Below, in pieces: positions 15,506-23,723 of a stretch of 58,118 nt of DNA; the first letter of the stretch is position 1, and every line of letters starts with the position of its first letter. The notes beneath the pieces were generated by a model, which did no database searches, was not told the origin of the DNA, and was given only the letters and a program-made list of their open reading frames with translations. The DNA comes from an uncultured Spirochaetales bacterium. GTDB lineage: Bacteria > Spirochaetota > Spirochaetia > Sphaerochaetales > Sphaerochaetaceae. The stretch spans positions 1-58,118 of the forward strand of contig CASEAG010000035.1 of the NCBI GenBank assembly GCA_949285785.1, in the 5' to 3' direction. A program made the position numbers and the translations under genes.

Positions 15506-16234
15506 TCATGAGCGCTCGAACCACAGCTCGCTTATCTCGTAGTCCTTGTCCAGGCCCTTCTGCTCGAACTTCGTCGTCGGCCTCCATTGAACAGGGGGAG
15601 CGAACACCCCCTTGCCATATGGATTGACCAGCAGAGGTTCAGCGGACATTATCTCCATGCTCCAGTCTGCGTACTCCTTCCAGTCCGTCACCATGTAGAT
15701 GTAGCCGCCATTTACGAGCTTTCTGGCAAGCAGAGCGACGAAGTCAGGCTGGATGAGCCGTCTCTTGTGGTGCTTCTTCTTGGGCCATGGATCGGGAAAG
15801 AAGATATGGAAGCCCTGGACGCTGGAGTCTGCGATCATGCGCTCGAGGACATCCACGGCATTGAACCTCATCAGCCTGATGTTGTCCAGGTCAAGCTTCG
15901 CGACATCCCTGAGCAGCTTGACGAACCCTACGAGATAAACCTCCAGACACAGGTAGTTGAACTCGTCACGCTCCCTGGCGATCACCTGTGTGGAGGTACC
16001 CATTCCGAAGCCTATCTCCACGATGACGGGCTTCGACGGATCCTTGAAGAGAGTGCGCGGGTCGATGAGCCCCTCGCGGAACGTCTTGCAGTACTTCTCG
16101 TAGTTGTCAAGCACGATCCGCCGCTGGACATCGTCCATCACGTTGCTCCTGAGCGCATAGCTCTTTATCGTCCTCTGGATGCCCTCGCGGACCTCCACCT
16201 TGCCGATTGCTTCGAGTATCTCATCGTCTGTCAT
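15506..16234 (-). CDS. trmB: tRNA (guanine-N7)-methyltransferase TrmB
   Basis: 242 residues. A Rossmann-fold methyltransferase that makes m7G46 in tRNA using SAM. The SAM motif EIGFGMG, the LRLMRFNAVDVL region and the signature FPDPWPKKKHHKRR are clear. An N-terminal extension of about 50 residues (LRSNVMDDVQRRI) is as in the family. It starts 7 bp after the mfd stop; GGAG within the mfd end serves as ribosome-binding site. Middle gene of the mfd-trmB-EFR1 operon. Confidence 0.95.
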   Translation of the reverse strand: MTDDEILEAIGKVEVREGIQRTIKSYALRSNVMDDVQRRIVLDNYEKYCKTFREGLIDPRTLFKDPSKPVIVEIGFGMGTSTQVIARERDEFNYLCLEVYLVGFVKLLRDVAKLDLDNIRLMRFNAVDVLERMIADSSVQGFHIFFPDPWPKKKHHKRRLIQPDFVALLARKLVNGGYIYMVTDWKEYADWSMEIMSAEPLLVNPYGKGVFAPPVQWRPTTKFEQKGLDKDYEISELWFERS

Positions 16235-16240
16235 GTTCTG

Positions 16241-19200
16241 CTACTCCAGTCTCCTAAGCGTCTCGAGGATGAAGAACGCCTTGTCGCGAAGACTCACGGC
16301 GTCCGTGGTCATCTTCATGTAGTTCGGCCTTGCGGCATCCATCTTCACCCTTCCCTTCGATATCTTCAGCAGATTTATTATCTTGTCGGGATTGATCGCG
16401 CTGAAATGGCTGAACTCCAGCTGCACGATGCCCCGGCTCTCCGACAGATGGTATATCTCGAGGCGGCGGCAGATTATCTTGATCTGTGCAATGCAGAAGA
16501 GGTTCTCCACCTCCTGTGGAATCGCTCCGAAGCGGTCCTCGATCTCCGCCTTGAGCGCATCAAGCTCGTAGTCGGTCCTCACCGAGGAGATCTTCTTGTA
16601 CATCTCGAACTTCACGGACGGATCCTGGATATACTCGTCGGGGATGAAGCCGGAATAGTCCAGCTCGAGGTAGACCTCCCTGTCCGCACTGCTCCTGCCG
16701 CCATGGATCTGGCGGTCAATCTCCTCGTCCAGTATCTTCATGTACATGTCGAGACCGACTGCATCAAGCTGTCCGGACTGCTCCTGCCCAAGGATGTTCC
16801 CCGCACCACGGATCTCCATGTCCTTCATGGCCACCTTGAAGCCGCTTCCCAGGTCCGTGTGCTCGCTGAGCACCTTGAGCCTCTTTATCGCATCGTCGCC
16901 CAGACTCGTCTCGTCCGGATACATCAGATAGCAGTATGCCTGCCTGTCGCTGCGCCCGACCCTTCCCCTGAGCTGGTACAGCTGGGCCAGGCCGAAGCGC
17001 TGGGCCTCATCTATGATGATCGTGTTGACGTTGGGGATGTCTATGCCGTTCTCGATGATCGTGGTCGACACGAGGACCTGCACCCCGCCGTACACGAAGC
17101 GGTGCATGATGTCCTCCAGCTCGTCGCTGTCCATCTGTCCATGGGCCGCCTCAATGATCGCATGCGGCACGAGGGCGTGTATGCGGTAGGCAATCTCCGC
17201 AAGGTCGTCGATCCTGTTGTGGAGATAGAACACCTGCCCTCCCCTGGACAGCTCGTACTCGATCGCACCCGCGACCTTGCCCATGTCGAACTGGTCGATC
17301 ACGGTCCTTATGGGAAGCCTCTCTCGGGGCGCCGTCGTAAGCAATGACATGTCGCGCACCTTGAGAAGCGACATGTACAGCGTTCTGGGGATAGGCGTGG
17401 CGGAGAGCGCAAGCGAGTCGACATTGACCTTCATCTGCTTGATCCGCTCCTTGTCCTTGACACCGAAGCGCTGCTCCTCGTCGACGACAAGCAGTCCCAG
17501 GTTCTTGAACACGACGCTCTTCTGAAGAATCCTGTGAGTCCCGAACAGCACATCGACCTTGCCGTCCCTGAGCGCGGCGAGTATCTTCCTCTGCCTCGCG
17601 GCCGGCACGATGCGCGAGAGCTGCTCGGCACGCACGGGGAAGGAGCCCAGGCGCTCGACGAACTTCCTCCAGTGCTGCTCGGCGAGAATCGTGGTCGGAG
17701 CCAGGAAGGCCACCTGCTTGCCGCTCATCACGGCCTTGAACGCCGCACGGAAGGCGATCTCGGTCTTGCCGTATCCCACATCGCCGCACACCAGACGGTC
17801 CATGACCTTGTCGCTCTCCATGTCCCGCTTGATGTCCTCGACGCACTTGAGCTGGTCGGGAGTCTCGGTGTATGGGAAGGAGGCCTCGAACTGGATCTGC
17901 CAGTCGTTGTCTGGAAGGAACGGGAAGCCGAAGGAGTTCTGGCGCTGGGCATAAAGCCTTATGAGCTGACCGGCCAGCTCCTGGGCCTTCTTGATGGCCC
18001 TCTCCTTCTTCTTCGTCCACCCTGCGCCGCCCATGCTGTCGAGCTTGGGTGCCCTTCCATCGTTACCGATGTAGCGCTGGACGAGGTCGGCCTGCTCGAT
18101 GGGGACGTACAGGTACTCGTCGTTGGCGTAGCGGATCTTGATGTAGTCGCGCTCCGCACGGCTGGTCTTCGCCCTCTCTATCCTGACGAACTGGCCTATG
18201 CCGTAGTTGACATGCACTACATAGTCGCCTTCCTTCAGGTCGACGAAGCTGTCTATCGCCTGGCTCTCGACCTTGACCACGGCCTGGCGGCGAACCGTGC
18301 GCCGGTTGAATATCTCCTGGTCCAGTACGACGAAAAGCTTCCTGTCGTCGATGGAGAAGCCATGCGACATATCGCCGATGACGATGTCGACGTCCGGGTA
18401 GTCGACGAGTATGTTCTCCATCCTCTGCTGCTGCACAAGACTGGGCACGACGACATGCACCGACCAGCCGTTCTCCAGCATGCCCTCAAGGTCCTCCTTG
18501 AAGAGCGTCACATTGCCGAAGAAGCTGCGGCCCGCATTGATGTCGAAATGGTGGCTCTGCCCGCTTCTTATGTCATAGACGATCGTCTTCGCGCTCTTCG
18601 ATTCGAGGTACGAGAACGGATCGGTCAGCAGCTTCTCGGGAACAGGCACGTCGCTGCTGGCGGCGTATGCCTTCTTGAAAAGCTCCCTCGCCTCGCTTCC
18701 AAGCGCCTTCCAGCTGGTCTGGCTGCGCTCGTAGCCTACGAAGAACAGATACTCGTCGCCCTTCATGTAGCTGAGGAACGAGCTGGTCTCCACCTGACTG
18801 GACTCACCTGCAAGGGACAGCGTTATGCTGGACACGGTCCGTGTGGCCTGCTGCGTCTCGGGTTCGTAGTACGAGATCCTGACGATCTCGTCCCAGTCGG
18901 CCTGTATGCGGACCGGCTGCTCGCTTGCAAAGGGGAAGACCTCCATGATCTCGCCCTTGAGCGCGAAGGTTCCCACCTCGTAGCAGCTGGATGACTTGTA
19001 GTAGCCGGCCTTCGAGAGCTCGTCGGCAAGGACGGTGGGCTCGAATCTGTCATGCAGTCTGATGCGGCGCGTGTAGCGCTCAAGCGACGAGCGGGATATA
19101 ACAGGGGAGGAGAAGGCGCGGATGCTTGTGACGATGATGCCCTCCTTGAGAGCATCTATGGCATCGATGGTCTTCGACTGCACGGCCTCTGCCGCACTGC

Positions 19201-19480
19201 CGCTGTACGGGGCGTAGAGCTGCTTGCCGGATACGGGAAAATGGATGATGCGTCCGCTCTCCTCTTCACCCAGGTCCTGCATGAGGGAGCGTGCCGCCTC
19301 CTCGGTTGGAAGGATGACGAGCATCCTGCCCTTCACGCGGCGCCACCACAGCAGCACGGCCCTGGAAAGGGGGAAGCCCTCCAGAGTGTCGACTCTGGTC
19401 GTCTCGTGGCCCTTGAGGTTCTTGTAGACTTCGCTTGCCTTGAGATAAGATTCAACAATGTCCGAGATCGCCTTGTCCAC
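16241..19480 (-). CDS. mfd: transcription-repair coupling factor Mfd
   Basis: 1079 residues from GTG 19480. Cytoplasmic ATP-dependent translocase that removes stalled RNA polymerase and recruits UvrA. In order: UvrB-like N-terminal region, the polymerase-interacting CarD-like domain (YVVHVNYGIGQF, about 420), a RecG-type helicase core with Walker A GDVGYGKTE (about 567), DEEQRFGV (about 667), SATPIPRTL and QLRGRVGRSDR (about 840), then the TRCF C-terminal domain. The frame stays open upstream to 19609, but that would overlap the divergent gene; GTG 19480 lies 10 nt after a -10 (TATATC), consistent with a leaderless start. First gene of its operon. Confidence 0.95.
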   Translation of the reverse strand: MDKAISDIVESYLKASEVYKNLKGHETTRVDTLEGFPLSRAVLLWWRRVKGRMLVILPTEEAARSLMQDLGEEESGRIIHFPVSGKQLYAPYSGSAAEAVQSKTIDAIDALKEGIIVTSIRAFSSPVISRSSLERYTRRIRLHDRFEPTVLADELSKAGYYKSSSCYEVGTFALKGEIMEVFPFASEQPVRIQADWDEIVRISYYEPETQQATRTVSSITLSLAGESSQVETSSFLSYMKGDEYLFFVGYERSQTSWKALGSEARELFKKAYAASSDVPVPEKLLTDPFSYLESKSAKTIVYDIRSGQSHHFDINAGRSFFGNVTLFKEDLEGMLENGWSVHVVVPSLVQQQRMENILVDYPDVDIVIGDMSHGFSIDDRKLFVVLDQEIFNRRTVRRQAVVKVESQAIDSFVDLKEGDYVVHVNYGIGQFVRIERAKTSRAERDYIKIRYANDEYLYVPIEQADLVQRYIGNDGRAPKLDSMGGAGWTKKKERAIKKAQELAGQLIRLYAQRQNSFGFPFLPDNDWQIQFEASFPYTETPDQLKCVEDIKRDMESDKVMDRLVCGDVGYGKTEIAFRAAFKAVMSGKQVAFLAPTTILAEQHWRKFVERLGSFPVRAEQLSRIVPAARQRKILAALRDGKVDVLFGTHRILQKSVVFKNLGLLVVDEEQRFGVKDKERIKQMKVNVDSLALSATPIPRTLYMSLLKVRDMSLLTTAPRERLPIRTVIDQFDMGKVAGAIEYELSRGGQVFYLHNRIDDLAEIAYRIHALVPHAIIEAAHGQMDSDELEDIMHRFVYGGVQVLVSTTIIENGIDIPNVNTIIIDEAQRFGLAQLYQLRGRVGRSDRQAYCYLMYPDETSLGDDAIKRLKVLSEHTDLGSGFKVAMKDMEIRGAGNILGQEQSGQLDAVGLDMYMKILDEEIDRQIHGGRSSADREVYLELDYSGFIPDEYIQDPSVKFEMYKKISSVRTDYELDALKAEIEDRFGAIPQEVENLFCIAQIKIICRRLEIYHLSESRGIVQLEFSHFSAINPDKIINLLKISKGRVKMDAARPNYMKMTTDAVSLRDKAFFILETLRRLE

Positions 19481-19490
19481 GGGCAACCAA

Positions 19491-19517
19491 GATATAGCAA
19501 AAAAGGGAAAAACACAA
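19491..19517 (-). promoter_or_regulatory. mfd promoter
   Basis: On the minus strand: -10 TATATC (19496-19491), preceded by TTGTGT 15 bp upstream (19517-19512), so the -35 is suboptimal. The GTG start is 10 nt after the -10. It lies in the 39-bp gap between the divergent mfd and phosphatase start codons. Confidence 0.4.
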
Positions 19518-19519
19518 TT

Positions 19520-20323
19520 GTGAACACGTTCGCCGAGAGATTTGCACAGCTGGAGGAGACCATAAGGCAATGCGCGTCCTTTGCATGCGAGAACCAGAGG
19601 CGCATACACCGTTTCTACAAGAGCGACGGCTCGGTGCTGACCGAGACCGACCTCGAGATATCCGAGCGCGTCGAAAGGCGCATCACACAGCTCTTTCCGG
19701 ATGACACGTTCATCTGCGAGGAGACGCCGATAGTGAGGAGGGATGAATCCGAATACACGTTCGTCCTCGACCCCATTGACGGTACGGACGTCTATTCGCA
19801 GGGGCTTCCGAGCTACGCCGTCGCACTCGGCATCCTGGACAGCGGCAGGAGACCCGTTGGAGCCATCATAGCCGCCCCGCGCTTCGGAATCGGACGGGAG
19901 GACCTGTTCATATCCCTGTGTCCGGGAGGTGAGCTGTACGTGGATGGAGAGGTGTTCACCTCATCACCCGACAAGGACAGTGTGAGTCAGGTGACGATGG
20001 GCTCGACAGACCAGGCAAGAGTCGACTTCTCCCGCTTCAACGGCAAGGTGCGAACCTTCGGAAGCAGCATCATACATCTCGTCTCTCCAGTGGTCTTTTC
20101 CTCGATGCAGGGCTGCGTCAACCAGCCGTGCTACGTTTGGGACATCGCCGCAAGCCATGCCGTGCTGCTCAGCCAGGGCATGGACATACGCTACTGCGAC
20201 GGAAGCGAGTTCGAGTACACGGATGAATTCCTGTACGAGAAGCGGAAATACAGGATGGACATCTATGCCGGCACGCCGAAGGGCATACAGGAGATGATGA
20301 CCACCCTGCCTGTCAGAGTCTGA
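19520..20323 (+). CDS. inositol monophosphatase family protein
   Basis: 267 residues from GTG 19520 (AAGGGA 11 nt upstream). Mg2+-dependent phosphatase fold: GSVLTETDLEISERVE (about 34-49), catalytic EE in CEETPI, DPIDGTDVYSQG (metal site), and the C-terminal CYVWDIAASHAV. Family members hydrolyse inositol phosphate, 3'-phosphoadenosine phosphate (CysQ), histidinol phosphate or sugar phosphates; which one is not clear here. Divergent from mfd with only 39 bp between starts, and convergent with the NTPase gene, overlapping it by 11 bp. Confidence 0.85.
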   Translation: MNTFAERFAQLEETIRQCASFACENQRRIHRFYKSDGSVLTETDLEISERVERRITQLFPDDTFICEETPIVRRDESEYTFVLDPIDGTDVYSQGLPSYAVALGILDSGRRPVGAIIAAPRFGIGREDLFISLCPGGELYVDGEVFTSSPDKDSVSQVTMGSTDQARVDFSRFNGKVRTFGSSIIHLVSPVVFSSMQGCVNQPCYVWDIAASHAVLLSQGMDIRYCDGSEFEYTDEFLYEKRKYRMDIYAGTPKGIQEMMTTLPVRV

Positions 20324-20747
20324 CCACCTCCACCTCCCTTCCAGCGAAGAAGTCTAGGTACCACTGCAGCCGGTCAAGTCTGACGGAGAGGACGCATCCG
20401 AGTTCCCTGCATTGTCTGAAGTGATCCAGGGCGGGACGGAAGCCCCTGCCCTCGCACTCCATCCATCCGCATTCGTCGAGTATGACAAGACCGTCTTCAA
20501 GTGTACATAGCCAGGCATTGGCATCGCGGAACACGGCATCGTCGACGACGTATGTCCACTCGGGTCCGCGATACATCAGCACACGCTCATCTCCGGTTTC
20601 AAGATTCCTCAGATATAGCTTTCGCCCTTCCCTGTCGCTCTTGAGCGTGACAAAGCCGCGGCATCCATCATAATGCTTGCAGATGTAGCTGGTCTTGCCC
20701 CCACCTGACGGTGCCGTGACGATCGTGATCCGGGACTGTGCAGACAT
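20313..20747 (-). CDS. P-loop NTPase (THEP1-like)
   Basis: 144 residues from ATG 20747, preceded by AGAGGAAGAA. Walker A APSGGGKTS (residues about 10-18), Walker B GLVILDECGWMEC. Size and layout resemble small nucleoside-triphosphatases of the THEP1 type, but the match is by shape only. It is the last gene of the ACT/radical-SAM operon; the frame upstream runs into a metK-like remnant. It overlaps the 3' end of the inositol-phosphatase gene by 11 bp in convergent orientation. Function unknown. Confidence 0.6.
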   Translation of the reverse strand: MSAQSRITIVTAPSGGGKTSYICKHYDGCRGFVTLKSDREGRKLYLRNLETGDERVLMYRGPEWTYVVDDAVFRDANAWLCTLEDGLVILDECGWMECEGRGFRPALDHFRQCRELGCVLSVRLDRLQWYLDFFAGREVEVVRL

Positions 20748-20810
20748 TTCTTCCTCTCTCCTCGATGGTAATCCAAGGAGGAGTAATACGGAAGCCCGTG
20801 CCCATGTCGT

Positions 20811-20894
20811 TTCCGTCACGGCATCCGTCATCCGGCCTCAGACCTTGTCGGGATGCGCTGCCGTGACCATTTCCGAAGTTGACTGCCTCTTCAT
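20811..20894 (-). pseudogene. metK (SAM synthetase) N-terminal remnant with in-frame TGA
   Basis: Starting at ATG 20894, which overlaps the radical-SAM stop as ATGA, the minus strand reads MKRQSTSEMVTAAHPDKV, then TGA (20840-20838), then GRMTDAVTE. This aligns without gaps to the MetK N-terminus ([21 protein letters not shown]): TSE, V, HPDK and DAV keep exact spacing and the remaining positions are mostly conservative. The rest of MetK is absent, and the frame continues into the NTPase gene. I infer a decayed metK that was once translationally coupled to the radical-SAM gene. Confidence 0.5.
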
Positions 20895-22237
20895 CTCGAT
20901 TCCCCTGTCCCGTTCCAGATAACATCGGCGACAGGAGCCCAGCAGCGTGACTTCTCCTCGCACTTGAGCGCAAGTTCGGCGACATCTTCAGGCGCTGCAA
21001 GATCCGTCGACTCTGCATGGGTCTCCTCTACCATGGCGACCAGCCTGTCCGGGTTGTCAAGCAGCGGACACGGACGTAGATGATTGCAGTTGAACGGCTG
21101 ACCGGCCCTATAGGAGGAGAACAGCGGCGAGGAGAGGACGTCCACAAGGCTCTTTTCACGTATGTTGCTATCAGAATAGTGGATGAATGCGCAGGGTTCG
21201 GCATCTCCGTTCGCGTTGATGTGGAAGTAATACCTTCCGCCGGCGATGCATCCCTTCACGTACTCGCCGTCGTTCCAGAAATCGATGGTGAATATGGGCT
21301 TGGTCTTCCTGAACTCCCTTATCGCGCGATACATCCCGGCCCTCTGCTGTGCAGATACCATCAGATCTGTCGGAGCTCCCTTCCCTATTGGCATGTAGGT
21401 GAAGAACCAGCAGAACTTCGCCCCGCACTCGATCATCCAGTCGAAATACTCCTCGGATCCTATGCATGACACGTTCTGGGATGTGTAGCAGCAGGATAAG
21501 CCGAAGGGAAGCCTCCTGTCCCTGAGTATCGAGACGGCCTTGAGCACCTTGCCGTATGTGCCATCCCCTCGCCGTGCATCCGTCGCGTTCTCGAACCCCT
21601 CGACGCTGATGGCGGGGATGAAGTTCTTCACACGGAGCATATCGTCTGCGAAGTCCTCGTCGATCAAAGTACCATTGGTGAATGCCAGAAACTGCGCATC
21701 GGAGTGTTTCGAGCACAGCGCGATGATGTCCTTCCTCCTCACCAGAGGCTCACCACCAGAGAAGAGATACATGTAGATGCCCAGCTTCTTGCCCTGTTCA
21801 ACGATGCCATCAAGCTCATCGAAGCTCAGGTTGAGCCTGTTGCCGTATTCGGCCGCCCAGCATCCGGTGCAATGCAGATTGCATGCGGAGGTCGGATCAA
21901 TGAGTATCGTCCAGGGGGCCCTGAAACCGAGCGTGGCCTCGTTGCGCTTCTGCATCTGCGACCAGCGGAAGAAGGCGTTCACGATGAAGTTGCGGAATGT
22001 GGCCTTCCTCACATCGGCGTCCACATCGCTCCACAATGACAGCAGAAGCCTGTGGCAGGGGCTCTCCTTGTCCTGGATTGCCATCTCGAAGAGCCTGAAC
22101 TTGCCGTCATACTCCTTGTCCGGCATCATCTTCCTGACCATCGAAAGCAGCTTTGGAAGATTCTCCTCCGGATTGCGGTCCAGATAATCGTAGGCCTTGT
22201 CGAAACCCATCTCCACCGATTTCGTCCTGATATCCAT
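20891..22237 (-). CDS. radical SAM protein with SPASM-like C-terminus
   Basis: 448 residues. The radical-SAM cluster motif is CNLHCTGC (about residue 121), followed by FSGGEPL and the rest of the partial TIM barrel. Later cysteines (GCIAGGRYYFHINANGDAEPC ending before AFIHY, and LRPCPLLDNP) suggest a SPASM-type auxiliary cluster. An N-terminal helical extension of about 100 residues precedes the barrel. AGGAGAAAGG before the ATG supports the start. It follows the ACT-domain gene and precedes the metK remnant and NTPase. Substrate unknown; related proteins are common in treponemes and clostridia. Confidence 0.8.
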   Translation of the reverse strand: MDIRTKSVEMGFDKAYDYLDRNPEENLPKLLSMVRKMMPDKEYDGKFRLFEMAIQDKESPCHRLLLSLWSDVDADVRKATFRNFIVNAFFRWSQMQKRNEATLGFRAPWTILIDPTSACNLHCTGCWAAEYGNRLNLSFDELDGIVEQGKKLGIYMYLFSGGEPLVRRKDIIALCSKHSDAQFLAFTNGTLIDEDFADDMLRVKNFIPAISVEGFENATDARRGDGTYGKVLKAVSILRDRRLPFGLSCCYTSQNVSCIGSEEYFDWMIECGAKFCWFFTYMPIGKGAPTDLMVSAQQRAGMYRAIREFRKTKPIFTIDFWNDGEYVKGCIAGGRYYFHINANGDAEPCAFIHYSDSNIREKSLVDVLSSPLFSSYRAGQPFNCNHLRPCPLLDNPDRLVAMVEETHAESTDLAAPEDVAELALKCEEKSRCWAPVADVIWNGTGESR

Positions 22238-22343
22238 TTTCCTTTCTCCTATGCCAGCGAATATGGCAGGGACATGAAGGGCGGACTATGGACGATTCAG
22301 GTGCCGTGTATTGTTTTTCGGCAGTTCGCGATGATTGTCTGGT

Positions 22344-22475
22344 TCATTTTCCACCGTGGAGGATGCGGATCGTGCTCTTCATGTTGCATTCGGGCAGATC
22401 GGCGAAGCGGGAGAACCTGTCCCTCTGCTCAGGTGCACCGAGGCCGAGCCAGCGGGATATGAACTCACTGATCAT
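22344..22475 (-). CDS. possible small ORF between the ACT and radical-SAM genes
   Basis: 43 residues from ATG 22475 (MISEFISRWLGLGAPEQRDR ... ending ILHGGK). The open frame extends upstream into the end of the ACT gene, so the real start could be further upstream. The codon choice is like that of neighbouring real genes. No ribosome-binding site is seen before 22475. It could be a short real gene or the tail of a lost gene. Not recognised. Confidence 0.3.
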   Translation of the reverse strand: MISEFISRWLGLGAPEQRDRFSRFADLPECNMKSTIRILHGGK

Positions 22476-22509
22476 CAGGTCCGGGAGGCCGGTGATGACA
22501 GCTCCGCCA

Positions 22510-23172
22510 TCACATCTCCTCGTCGAAGAAGCTCTCCAGCACGTCGTATGCCTTCATGCTGTCCTCGCGTTCTATGACGAAGGTCAGCTCGTTCATCGTC
22601 GAGATGATCTCGGTGAGGTTAATGTCCTCCCAGGCGAGACGGCGCGTGGCCATGTAGAGGATGCCGGGGGTCTGGAGGAAGTCGGATTTGAACAGGATCG
22701 TCAGGGCGACCATGTTCTCTTTGCGGTTGAGTATCTCCTCGCCATCCAGCATCTCGTCGAGTGCATCCCGGAAGCGGTCGGACACGCATAGGGAAATCTC
22801 ATGGGAGCCGATCGTCACGTTCAGGAAGTCCCCCTTCTGGGGCTTGACCTTGTCGTACAGCGAAGAAAGCCGGCTGACGAACCTGTCGCTTCTCACCAGA
22901 TTCACATCGTAGATGTTGGTCTTCATGCCGATCTCGTAGTCGATCCTGCGATGTTCGCGACCCCCCTGCTGGGAGGCCAGCTCATCGGCATGGCGTCTTG
23001 TGGCCATGACGATCGCGGACAGCTTGACCGGGCTGCCGAACAGCTGCTCGACCTTGGGCTGTATGAACCTGGCCAGATTCGAATAGCTTATTATCCCGTC
23101 GAGGATCATCTCGTTCACGAAGGGGGAACGGCTGATCACCTGTTTGACACATTGTGAAATAGTCACCGCCAT
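22510..23172 (-). CDS. ACT-domain-like protein of unknown function
   Basis: 220 residues. The C-terminal part (ILYMATRRLAWEDINLTEIISTMNELTFVIE, in pieces of strand-helix-strand) looks like an ACT domain of the aspartokinase type, that is, a small-molecule sensor. The N-terminal part (MILDGIISYSNLARFIQP) suggests a helix-turn-helix-like segment. Together it could be a ligand-sensing regulator, but this is inference. First gene of the operon with the radical-SAM and NTPase genes. The ATG is 5 nt after a TAATGT -10 and has no ribosome-binding site. Divergent from nrdR. Confidence 0.5.
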   Translation of the reverse strand: MAVTISQCVKQVISRSPFVNEMILDGIISYSNLARFIQPKVEQLFGSPVKLSAIVMATRRHADELASQQGGREHRRIDYEIGMKTNIYDVNLVRSDRFVSRLSSLYDKVKPQKGDFLNVTIGSHEISLCVSDRFRDALDEMLDGEEILNRKENMVALTILFKSDFLQTPGILYMATRRLAWEDINLTEIISTMNELTFVIEREDSMKAYDVLESFFDEEM

Positions 23173-23177
23173 GTGTT

Positions 23178-23207
23178 ACATTATTCACACTTCGTGACGA
23201 TTATCAA
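23178..23207 (-). promoter_or_regulatory. promoter of the ACT/radical-SAM operon
   Basis: On the minus strand: -35 TTGATA (23207-23202), 18-bp spacer, -10 TAATGT (23183-23178), then 5 nt to the ATG at 23172. The predicted transcription start coincides with the start codon. Confidence 0.5.
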
Positions 23208-23218
23208 CAACGGGCCTC

Positions 23219-23246
23219 TTGCTTCCTGCCTGCAATCGGGTACAAT
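23219..23246 (+). promoter_or_regulatory. nrdR promoter
   Basis: -35 TTGCTT (23219-23224), 16-bp spacer, -10 TACAAT (23241-23246), then 9 nt to the ATG at 23256. No ribosome-binding site, so a leaderless or near-leaderless message is likely. Confidence 0.55.
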
Positions 23247-23255
23247 CAAGACATC

Positions 23256-23723
23256 ATGAAGTGTCCACGCTGTTCATCAATGGAAGACAAGGTGCTCGAA
23301 TCGCGCCAGAACAAGGACGGATCGTCAATCCGCCGCCGTCGCGAATGTCTAAGCTGCGGCTATCGTTTCACGAGCTACGAGAAGATCGAGGAGAAGCCGA
23401 TCATCGTCATCAAGAAGGACGGCAGCGAACAGCCCTTCGACATCCGCAAGGTCGAGCGCGGGGTGCGCACCAGCACCGACAAGCTCCGCCTGACGCAGGG
23501 CACGATCGAGAAGCTGATGGACGCGATCGAGGACGAGGTCGTCGAGAAGGCCGGACATGACAGGCGCATCACCAGCGCCGACATCGGCGAGGCGACGCTC
23601 AGACAGCTGTACAAGGTCTCGAAGGTCGCCTACGTGCGCTTCGCATCCGTCTACAGGGAGTTCAACGACCTGGACAAGTTCATCGCGGAGATCGAGAACA
23701 TCGCATCGAGCGTCGACGACTAG
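23256..23723 (+). CDS. nrdR: transcriptional repressor NrdR
   Basis: 155 residues, the usual length. Zinc ribbon with C3, C6, C31 and C34, then the ATP-cone domain (PFDIRKVERGVRTSTDK ...). NrdR senses ATP/dATP and represses ribonucleotide reductase genes through NrdR boxes. No ribonucleotide reductase genes are in this window. Its neighbour on the other strand, dGTP triphosphohydrolase, is also a dNTP-pool gene; the two overlap by 4 bp at their stops. It starts 9 nt after a -10 with no ribosome-binding site. Confidence 0.95.
   Translation: MKCPRCSSMEDKVLESRQNKDGSSIRRRRECLSCGYRFTSYEKIEEKPIIVIKKDGSEQPFDIRKVERGVRTSTDKLRLTQGTIEKLMDAIEDEVVEKAGHDRRITSADIGEATLRQLYKVSKVAYVRFASVYREFNDLDKFIAEIENIASSVDD

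Noticed and set aside
15587-17347. 586-residue plus-strand open frame
   Set aside because: Lies antisense to trmB and mfd, has no family signature, and arises from the G+C-rich third-position bias of the real genes.
19481-19609. N-terminal extension of Mfd to 19609
   Set aside because: It would overlap the divergent phosphatase and lacks family similarity; promoter position supports GTG 19480.
20838-20840. TGA read as selenocysteine in a metK-like/NTPase fusion
   Set aside because: No selenocysteine insertion hairpin is evident, the downstream protein is unrelated to MetK, and the NTPase has its own start and ribosome-binding site.
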